14,145 bases of DNA, taken from NCBI RefSeq assembly GCF_000003605.2, contig NW_003155745.1, positions 121,342-135,486 of the forward strand, given 5' to 3'. The DNA is from Saccoglossus kowalevskii. Lineage: Eukaryota; Hemichordata; Enteropneusta; Harrimaniidae. Both the position numbers and the translations under genes were made by a program. Shown one piece after another: positions 7,556 through 14,145 of the stretch (within the stretch, counting starts at the first letter, position 1; every line of letters starts with the position of its first letter). Below the pieces are notes generated by a model that was not told where the DNA came from, searched no databases, and saw only the letters and a list, made by a program, of their open reading frames with translations.

Positions 7556-10260
7556 AAGCAGTACGTCATAACAGCTTGGCCCAACCAGATCACGTGCTCA
7601 AATTCACGGAATCGCCGATCGTGCGCACTGGGGTATTATAGCGACTTCAAAAATACGTAAATACTAAAAAAATACGTTAATACACCACAACATTTGTACC
7701 AAGGCTGTCTTGAATTAGTCAATGGGCGTTTAGAATTTTTGGGGGTTATATGTTGCAACCTGTTTAGGGAAGGATATACAATATCAAAATACCGACAACT
7801 TGGTCGAAAATCTCCAATTCTCGATTGCCATGGTACAAATTAGGTATATCTTGATCATGGTTGCTACACATATGCCGTAATCATAACATATTAAATAGTA
7901 CATAGTCGTTTTGGGGAATGAGGAAGACGGAGTGAAAAGGAAGTGGTAATTAGTCACAGTCATTTACCGATGTTTCATGTATTTGCAATGACAGTGATGT
8001 GAAAGGCACCGACACACGGTGACATTTGTAATATAAACAATCATTACCAACTTAGGAGAGTTTAATACGATGTCCATTCACTAAACGACCATTAAACAGG
8101 GATGCCAGGAATCCTCTCATAGCATCGCTATTTATTTATAAAAAAAATCGTACAAAGTACGGTGTTTTACCGGTAAAGTATTAATCATCGGCGGCTGGTA
8201 ATAAACCGTAGAAAACGTTTATTGGAGTCGACGACACCTGTGGCCATTCGTGCACGTGAAAACACAACTCAGTTACATGTTTGCTGTGTGCGGAGTAGTC
8301 GAACACGCTACTAACGGCGTGTAATATGCTGCTACGATATAAACTAATTGTGATATACGTTACTGAACTTCTGTCACAAATATCGAATGATTTTATTTCA
8401 AACATGTTTTTTTGTTTTTTTTATAATTCAATGTTAATGTACCGATATTTCTTATGAGAGCATGGTGTTAAGATACTCTTACTTCATCAAAATTGACTAT
8501 CATCATTATTAAGGCAGACAAATGCATTTGCCCTGCAATATTTAGTCAAAACAGGGAAATCAATTACAACGACTTTCACCGTCTAAAATTTGAAATACAT
8601 GTAATCAAATAATTAAAATGACATCATATCTAAGTATTGATAAATACATCCTTACAATTGAGCATTGATTCACGCCAAAAAATTGTTCTCATTCAAGTAG
8701 TCTTCAAGGGAATTTCTAGTGTTTACTTAACGACACAGAGAAAGCCCGCATTGCGCAACGTGGAGTCACGCCCCGTAGCAGCGCGTAGCGTGCTAAAAAA
8801 ATATCTTTTCCGCCTTCACTGGCATGTAGTCTTCACTGACATGCTGCTATAACAGCTTACTTCAATATTCAGCAGTCACCTGAATTGTGGCTCTAAAACA
8901 AACGGCCAAGTGGCTAAAGACGGTAACACGACGCATCCGTGGTGTAAATGCTATTGAAATCGTTACCAAAAATAGGCGGGAAATAATCAAACGCTTCTGT
9001 TCCGGCCACAAAGCCGGTATGTGTATCGTTATATATGAAGTAACGGGAATTTCTGCAACAATGTTTTCATTATTTCAGGATTTAACAAAACATTAAACAA
9101 AAACTCGTGTATTTTTCACTGCTGATGTATTATTCCGATAAAAAAACATAAAGCAAGCTCATCAAAACCTTCGCTGTTTCTCATTAGCATAATAAGGTCG
9201 CTTTCTCATTCCGCCAATGAGCGCAACGCTTACAGTTTCACGACGCAACCGCTATACTTTCGTGCCATGACAATACAAATGCCGTCTGGTTGTTTCGTGT
9301 TTTTACGATTCAGTCATCTAGAATAGAATGACAAAGCAGCGTTTTATTCTCAAATAATGCCCCGTTTTCTCATCTCATCGCATTCCCAACAACATTTCGG
9401 TTAGAAAAAATCTTTTTCTGAATTTCAGAAATATAATAAAAAACGACCTTTTAATAAATCACGTGACTCTCGCCTAGCACGAATCACGAGTCCATTCCGC
9501 GACTGTACCGAATCAGTAACATGAAAGCATTATTATTCGAAAAAAATATTTGTGAAAATGTTTTTATTTTAAAATACCAGTTGGCTGTTTGTCTTGAGCG
9601 AAACTGTTTTTAGAACATGGACCTACACGATCAATTTCGTAATTATTATTCTTTAATCACCCCAAGTTCCCTTTGAAAACTAATCAATATAACACAATAA
9701 GTATTGAACTTAGTTATCGTAATTCACTATGAACGTTAAAAATACAATATGAATGTAAATATGTTATTTTTAATAATGTACTTCTTTTTGTTTGACACTG
9801 AGTATTAATGAACTTGAAAAAACGTACGACAAATCTAAGTACATGTATTCTTCTGGGAAACACTAGAATTCTCTGAAAAATGCGTATGTGCGGTAAACAC
9901 GACCACAATTACTGCTTCATGCGTATTGAAAATTTTTCATTTTTCATCTCTCAAATAATGCTGTGTTTTGCAAAACAACATTTTTGTTTACAAAGAAACA
10001 TAAAGCAATTAGGTTTTTAACAAGCAGTGCCAATCAAATATTACAACTTAAAATATTTCAAATTTATCATTTTTTTTTACTGTTCACAAAAACGACTGGT
10101 TTATGGCTTTGTGTGTGATATGCAACCAATTGAAAAAAAAACTGATTAGCCGAAACTTCGCGACAGCTTTTGTACAAATTATGGTCATATGGCACATACA
10201 CTACTCAGTTCGCGCTCGTGGTTTCCGAAACTATAACCAGTACGTAACTTCCGACTAAAC

Positions 10261-10314
10261 CACGTGGTCTGTATGATTTGCATCACGTGACCTGTTTGAA
10301 TTATACATCACGTG
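10261..10314. promoter_or_regulatory. Cluster of three CACGTG E-boxes
   Basis: CACGTG occurs at 10261-10266 (inside the palindrome ACCACGTGGT), 10284-10289 and 10309-10314, spaced 23 and 25 bp. The last two lie in a repeated word CATCACGTGA. The TCACGTGA form is preferred by MITF/TFE/USF-type and some SREBP-type bHLH-zip proteins. A fourth box lies at 10507-10512. No start codon or TATA box nearby shows which gene, if any, is controlled. Confidence 0.4.
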
Positions 10315-11300
10315 AAACAGATGTACACAAATGAAGAGGGAAAACACATATGACGACAGTGTACGATTCGTTTGTATTTCAGTCTGCTTCTCGCTAGACA
10401 TGGCAGTATACCGAATATTATGTAATTATTTTTAATTGGGCTAATTAGTCTGCTTTCAGTAAGAATGCGTATATTTCGAAAAACACATTTTGTGAAATCG
10501 TATTAGCACGTGTTTACTTACACTGAGAACCGGAACTCACGGGAGTATACATCAGCTGAAATCAACTTTTCCAATCTGGAAGTTATTTTCCCACACTAAC
10601 TTCCAAAATAACCAATGACAGTCCATTGCAATTATTTACCAGAGGTTATTTGTAATATAATCGAGATCGAATAAAATATGCATTCAGGCGCAATTCAAGA
10701 ATTTAGTCGAAAAAATTAAGATTACTATGATTATTTGTACATCCGGGGTATCAGCGTGAATGGATACGCGAATGCTGTTCAATTTCCAGAAGTCATGATA
10801 TGAAAGTATTCCTTAACATTGCTGCAGGCAGTTCTTGGGTACATGTATTTATCTAATCAGATCAAGAAATACGGAAAGTAATTGGATAGTATTATAGAAA
10901 CATAATGACAAGAAGTTGATAAAGCAAAGAATGAATGACTTAATACCGGTGTATTATCAGGGACGATGGACATGCACAAAGATAACAAGAAACGCCGATG
11001 TAGATCGAAGATGAGGCTAAGTTCTCGACTTGCACAACCTCGACTGCACTGACCAGTTTGCCGTATTTGTTTATTCTGCTTGTCCATTCTTCAAAACTAG
11101 ATCTATGGTAAACCTCGATCATACAATCGGCTGACCTAACTATGGATTATCACCGTTGACACAACGAAACTGCAACCGGTGCAACTTATTACTAATATCA
11201 CGGTTACTAGATAACTAGTATCCGTGGTAATATAGACAATTGCAATCAGGGTAGAGGTAGCAATGAACTTGCATTAAGATCAATAATACATCTCAGATAC
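10315..11300. other. Non-coding stretch
   Basis: Two overlapping minus-strand frames (10857-11087 and 10940-11122) open here in different phases, and neither has recognisable features. I see no promoter or RNA gene. Confidence 0.5.
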
Positions 11301-11520
11301 GTGGCGGGATGTTATGCTGCGTTATACCTAGCCACGCCACGCCACGCCACACCACGCCACGCCACGTTACGCCACGCCACGCCACGCCACTCCACGTCAC
11401 GCCACGCCACGCCACGCCACGCCACACCACGCCACTCCACGTCATGTCACGTCACGCCACTCCACGCCACGCCACTCCACGCCACGCCACGCCACGTCAC
11501 GCCCCGTTATGTTATGTTAT
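11301..11520. repeat. Pentanucleotide array, consensus GCCAC, with GTTAT-type units at both ends
   Basis: From 11331 to 11500, 34 pentamers follow one another with no break in phase. Most are GCCAC, with single-step variants TCCAC, ACCAC, GTCAC, GTCAT and GTTAC. The right edge continues in phase as GCCCC and three GTTAT units (to 11520). The left edge holds GTTAT units at 11311 and 11321 in the same phase. Two plus-strand frames cross it (11301-11537 and 11309-11530) and encode only a low-complexity RHATP-like repeat, so they are not treated as genes. Confidence 0.9.
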
Positions 11521-12187
11521 GTCGGTTTAACTTATAACCGGGAATAACCCTCACCTCCGGACCGATCGCTTCAACCGTTCAACTATATTATCTAGCACAT
11601 CTCTTGCGACAAACACCATTCCTCCCCAAAATATTAAAAGTAGTAATGTTTTACCGAGTAGTGGTAAATGCAAAATAGATTGTGAAATAGATGCAAACTA
11701 CCCGATGTTTTGAAATAAAAATTGAAAATATACGCTGCGTAGCAAGGGTTTGATATAGTGTAAATGTATTGCATTACTTGTTTTAGGCAACAGCGAAAAA
11801 ATGTTGTTTTCTGGCCAGCGCGCGTGTCAGTTCACAAAAGGGCCGCTGGCGACTTTTTTTCTTGTTTGTGTCAAAATATTGTATAAATGAAAGAAACACC
11901 CCTGAGTCTGAACATTATATTTAGACACGTGAGTGTAGTAGTTCCCAGAGCTAAGAAGTTTGGCGTATGCATTTTGTTATAGGCGGTTGTAAATTAGTGA
12001 TGACGACGTACTATTATTGGATCGATTATTAAATAATTATAGAGTACCTGCAGATCAAAGGGTTTCGGGATTGCTTTCAGTTTCTAGGTTAATCACTTAG
12101 ATGATCCCAGCAACAAACTAAATTGCCAGTGCCACCTTCACATAGAATACAATTCCGTCACCTCTCCTTCCTTCGTTCATCTTATCT
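11521..12187. other. Non-coding stretch
   Basis: AT-rich sequence without coding frames of note. It contains one CACGTG box at 11926-11931. Nothing supports a gene. Confidence 0.55.
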
Positions 12188-12213
12188 CCCCCCCCCCCCA
12201 AAAAAAAAACCCC
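12188..12213. repeat. C12-A10-C4 homopolymer tract
   Basis: Twelve C, ten A and four C follow directly on each other. The tract is likely to be length-variable and prone to sequencing or assembly error. It sits about 110 bp left of copy 2 of the dispersed repeat; a poly(A) tail of an inserted element is one possible source of the A run. Confidence 0.85.
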
Positions 12214-12322
12214 GTTAGTCAACATTCCATTTGCCGGGCGGCATGTTTAAAGCGCGGTGGTCGTCGCGCAGCGCGTGTTCGAATTTCATGTAAATAAACA
12301 ATGTATTTTACACGTGTTGTAG

Positions 12323-12375
12323 ACGTCGCTAAGAGTCCCATATCGAACGGACGCGGCACGTCGACAGCCGCCCTT
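12323..12375. repeat. Dispersed repeat, copy 2
   Basis: This is the same-strand counterpart of 5879-5932, about 88 percent identical over the core. A 62-codon minus-strand frame (12219-12407) runs through it and reads RPFDMGLLATSTTR here, where copy 1 reads VLFDMGLIATYTTR in the equivalent frame. Several of the base differences are synonymous or conservative. A CACGTG box at 12311-12316 lies just left of the core; copy 1 has a diverged GACGCG at that place. It is probably a fragment of an unclassified mobile element. Confidence 0.7.
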
Positions 12376-12494
12376 AAGGTAAAGACATTGTCGACCATTC
12401 GGATCATTGAACTCGATTAAATATGCTTGTTCTGCATATGAATATTCAATACTTCAATAAATAAGAGATTAAATCTAAAGCATAATGTTGCTAT

Positions 12495-12514
12495 GCATGC
12501 CGGGTATCGTAGGA
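12495..12514 (-). promoter_or_regulatory. ZNF143-like (SBS) motif, in one arm of an inverted repeat
   Basis: On the minus strand the segment reads CTACGATACCCGGCATGC. This fits the ZNF143/SBS promoter motif ACTACAATTCCCAGCATGC at most positions, with a few differences in the centre. The GCATGC end lies in a 9-bp inverted repeat: ATGCATGCC at 12493-12501 with GGCATGCAT at 12526-12534. ZNF143 sites mark promoters of many housekeeping genes in animals. No start is obvious here, so this is a motif match only. Confidence 0.28.
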
Positions 12515-12752
12515 ACGATTTAACAGGCATGCATTTGTACAATGTATGTTTTACTCTACAATTATAATTTGACCCTCTGCGCGAATTCGCTTATTTTATT
12601 GTTATTACAAAAATACACAATGTTCCCGCTAATTAAAATAATTACGTTATGTAATAATTTTGCATTTAAAGGTTGGTGATTATTTTTAATATTGAAAAGA
12701 TTTTGTGAAAGTATGAAAAAGTTAACTTTGACCTTTGAATGCTTACAACTGT

Positions 12753-12758
12753 TTTATT
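12753..12758 (-). terminator. Polyadenylation signal AATAAA
   Basis: On the minus strand AATAAA lies 38 nt past the stop codon of the frame at 12797-13051, and a GT-containing stretch follows. The position suits the 3' end of a short transcript. In AT-rich DNA the hexamer is common by chance, so it is only supporting evidence. Confidence 0.3.
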
Positions 12759-12796
12759 GAATACAATACAACGATAACAAAGCTTTATAGTAGATC

Positions 12797-13051
12797 TTAT
12801 TCGTAAATGGCAGCCGAGATCTCGTCGGCAACGAGAGAGCCACGAGACTTGTTTTGCCCCACGCAAATAAAATAATTGTTATGCTCTAACGCCATCGCGT
12901 TCACTGTTCTCCTCATCATGTCCTTGAAGTGTTTATATTGTCGTCTATATTTATAGAATTGTGGCGTGATACCTATATTTTGATTCTCGTTCGATAGATT
13001 AATTTTAACTGACTCCCTCCCGATCGCAATCAACTTTTTTTTTATCGCCAT
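12797..13051 (-). CDS. Possible small gene or terminal exon, unknown 84-residue product
   Basis: The frame encodes 84 residues. It begins MAIKKKLIAIGRES, has a basic middle (FYKYRRQYKHFKDMMRRTV, about residues 32-50) and ends LVADEISAAIYE. There is no signal peptide, membrane segment or domain I recognise. An in-frame TGA lies directly before the ATG, so this is either a complete small gene or an exon starting at an internal splice acceptor. The start context is weak (T at -3, G at +4). An AATAAA signal lies 38 nt past the stop, which favours a real 3' end. Against it, DNA near the stop (12802-12827) resembles 2210-2235, so the end may belong to a repeat, and codon quality is only mildly coding-like. 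Function is not assignable. Confidence 0.28.
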   Translation of the reverse strand: MAIKKKLIAIGRESVKINLSNENQNIGITPQFYKYRRQYKHFKDMMRRTVNAMALEHNNYFICVGQNKSRGSLVADEISAAIYE

Positions 13052-13236
13052 TCACTTTTTATTATGTATGTACATGTATACCATAATTTAACAACATATA
13101 TGTCGGAGAGGTGAATATAGTTCATGCAGACGCTAATAGTTTTCTATTTCACAACTCCAATTGCAACGTTCGTGACGGGAATTGGAATGTAACGTAAACG
13201 CATTTCGTGATATTTCTCAGACGATCAGTACAACAG

Positions 13237-13786
13237 CCAAATGATTGCGTCAGAGTTCCACTCCAGTATCCAATCACTGCGTCACAACACCACCGCCGTA
13301 TCCAATCATTACGTCGCAGCACCACCGCCGTATCCAATCACTGCGTCACAACACCACCGCCGTATCCAATCATTACGTCGCAGCACCACCGCCGTATCCA
13401 ATCACTGCGTCACAACACCACCGCCGTATCCAATCATTACGTCGTAGTACCACCGCCGTATCCAATGACTGCGTCACAACACCACTGCCGTATCATATCA
13501 TTACGTCACAGCACCACCACCATGCCCAATCATTACGTCGCAGAACCACCGCCGTATCCAATCACTGCGTCACAACACCACCGCCGTATCCAATCATTAC
13601 GTCGCAGCACCACCGCCGTATCCAATGACTGCGTCACAACACCACCGCCGTATACAATCATTACGTCGCAGCACCACCGCCGTATCCAATCACTGCGTCA
13701 CAACACCACCGCCGTATCCAATCATTACGTCACAGCACCACCACCATACCCAATCATTACGTCACAGCACCACCGCCGTATCCTAC
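13237..13786. repeat. 32-bp minisatellite, 16 intact units alternating between two subtypes
   Basis: Sixteen units of exactly 32 bp run without an insertion or deletion from 13268 to 13779. A decayed unit lies on the left (13237-13267) and a fragment on the right (13780-13786). Each unit has three parts: a CCAAT-type start (CCAATCA or near), a centre containing CGTC, and CACCACCGCC. Subtype A has CTGCGTCACAAC and subtype B has TTACGTCGCAGC in the centre; they differ by four transitions. The order is ABABABABBABABABB. Because 32 is not a multiple of three and the unit has no plus-strand stop in any frame, all three plus frames stay open, which produces several overlapping proline- and histidine-rich frames that are not genes. 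CCAAT and CRE-like words recur every 32 bp, about three helical turns. Confidence 0.93.
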
Positions 13787-13882
13787 TGTTGCATCTTTTT
13801 CAGATCAAGGCAGTGCATTTATTATTATGAAGATGTTTTTTCCTTTCATTCCTATGAACTAGTCTTGGGGTACCATAGCTGC

Positions 13883-14024
13883 TAATGCAGTTTAGTGACT
13901 GGGACACCGGTACCGGAAGTGCGCTTCGTTGTAATGCAGTCTAGATGTTGCGACACCGGAAGTGTACCTCGCTCTATCCTCGGGGGCGGACATCCGGGCA
14001 TTTTCACCGCCTGACAACCGGAGG
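13883..14024. promoter_or_regulatory. TATA-less promoter-like segment with ETS and GC boxes, partly duplicated
   Basis: ACCGGAAGT, the ETS/GABP consensus, occurs at 13912-13920 and 13955-13963. A related ACCGGAGG is at 14017-14024 and the reverse form ACATCCGG at 13990-13997. A GC box GGGGCGG lies at 13983-13989. The first two ETS sites sit in an imperfect tandem duplication of about 49 bp: TAATGCAGTTTAG starts at 13883 and TAATGCAGTCTAG at 13932. Such ETS plus GC-box clusters mark CpG-type housekeeping promoters, which often work in both directions. A start codon at 14027 follows directly. The gene it would drive is mostly outside the window. Confidence 0.5.
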
Positions 14025-14026
14025 CG

Positions 14027-14080
14027 ATGAAAACAAAGGCCCAAAACTCGCAGAAAACGGTATTTTGCGATGATTGTTGA
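14027..14080 (+). CDS. Possible first exon or upstream frame next to the ETS promoter
   Basis: The first ATG after the promoter-like cluster opens an 18-codon frame, MKTKAQNSQKTVFCDDC, then TGA. G at -3 gives a usable start context. Read as an exon it could splice at the weak donor-like ACG|GTATTT (14060), leaving an 11-residue basic N-terminus. Read as it stands it is too short to be more than an upstream frame in a 5' leader. No homology can be claimed. Confidence 0.18.
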   Translation: MKTKAQNSQKTVFCDDC

Positions 14081-14125
14081 GACTCCCCTGAACAGTGTAA
14101 CAAGATTAGCCCTACGTGTGTAACA

Positions 14126-14134
14126 TATATAAAT
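14126..14134 (+). promoter_or_regulatory. TATA-like box near the right edge
   Basis: TATATAAAT matches the TATA consensus on the plus strand. Only 11 bases follow in the window, so no start site or initiator can be checked. It may be chance in AT-rich sequence or may belong to a second start site downstream of the ETS cluster. Confidence 0.22.
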
Positions 14135-14145
14135 TTGGTTGTTCG

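Larger units (their letters stand above)
6591..10258. other. Long non-coding stretch
   Basis: No gene is supportable in these 3.7 kb. The frames at 8181-8405 (minus), 8637-8852 (plus), 8887-9096 (plus, GTG start) and 9714-9908 (minus) have no recognisable domains. Items annotated separately are an NRF1-type palindrome at 7011-7021 and a near-perfect 21-nt palindrome at 7535-7555. Other short items are a TTTACCGGTAAA palindrome at 8166-8177 and single CACGTG boxes at 7591, 8253 and 9460. A GC-rich patch at about 7333-7440 carries a short minus-strand frame ending FFGRRK and is discussed in the findings. Confidence 0.5.

Noticed and set aside
8887-9096. 69-codon plus-strand frame
   Set aside because: It starts at GTG, which is not an ordinary eukaryotic start, and has no supporting context.
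9348-9985. Shared words TCTCAAATAATGC and AACAACATTT near 9348-9396 and 9950-9985
   Set aside because: The words are short and AT-rich, with unequal spacing; I could not extend the match, so a true repeat is not supported.
10857-11122. Two minus-strand frames in different phases
   Set aside because: They overlap each other, and neither has coding-like features or a promoter.
11301-11537. Two overlapping plus-strand frames of 73 and 78 codons
   Set aside because: Both are translations of the pentanucleotide array (RHATP-type repeats) in different phases.
13237-13786. Possible CRISPR array
   Set aside because: Units are directly contiguous with no unique spacers, and the surroundings are eukaryotic.
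13207-13885. Several overlapping plus-strand frames of up to 207 codons
   Set aside because: They are the same 32-bp repeat read in three phases. The repeat structure explains the lack of stops without selection for coding.
13882-14103. 73-codon minus-strand frame
   Set aside because: It lies across the ETS/GC-box promoter-like cluster and the tandem duplication; CpG-rich promoter DNA often opens such frames by chance.

Overview
The window looks like metazoan nuclear DNA, most likely from a marine invertebrate. It is AT-rich and gene-poor, yet rich in CpG, with no long open frames, no bacterial operon layout and no Shine-Dalgarno-led genes. What gene structure there is looks eukaryotic: a signal-peptide exon with a textbook Kozak start and a GT donor, a TATA/initiator promoter, a polyadenylation signal, metazoan promoter motifs (NRF1, CRE, ETS, GC box, X-box) and a degenerate tRNA-like element. 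The species cannot be named from the sequence alone.

Layout. Positions 1-4915 are non-coding: a small cluster of repeated 12-nt motifs (529-648), a decayed tRNA-like element (846-917), a palindromic CRE (1734-1747) and a GC-richer block (2150-2420). If the exon at 5089-5215 is real, its first intron runs leftwards through part or all of this stretch. That exon, on the minus strand, encodes a signal peptide plus 12 complete residues of an unidentified secreted protein; its promoter lies at about 5344-5503. From 5504 to 10258 no gene is visible, but there is one copy of a dispersed repeat (5879-5932), a perfect X-box palindrome (6115-6130), a CpG-rich block (6380-6590), an NRF1 site (7011-7021) and a 21-nt palindrome (7535-7555). 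Three CACGTG boxes sit together at 10261-10314. A pentanucleotide array occupies 11301-11520. The second copy of the dispersed repeat is at 12323-12375, and an 84-codon minus-strand frame with a close polyadenylation signal is at 12797-13051.

The right end is the most structured part. Sixteen head-to-tail 32-bp units (13268-13779), every one with a CGTC core and nearly every one with CCAAT, lead about 100 bp later into a TATA-less promoter-like segment with ETS and GC boxes, part of it duplicated (13883-14024). A gene may start there and run off the right edge.

No complete multi-domain protein is present, so no pathway can be reconstructed. The supported content is one partial secreted-protein gene, one doubtful small gene, one probable promoter at the right edge, and several repeats. 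I found no convincing novel multi-gene system. The minisatellite that may double as a binding-site array is the strongest unusual signal.
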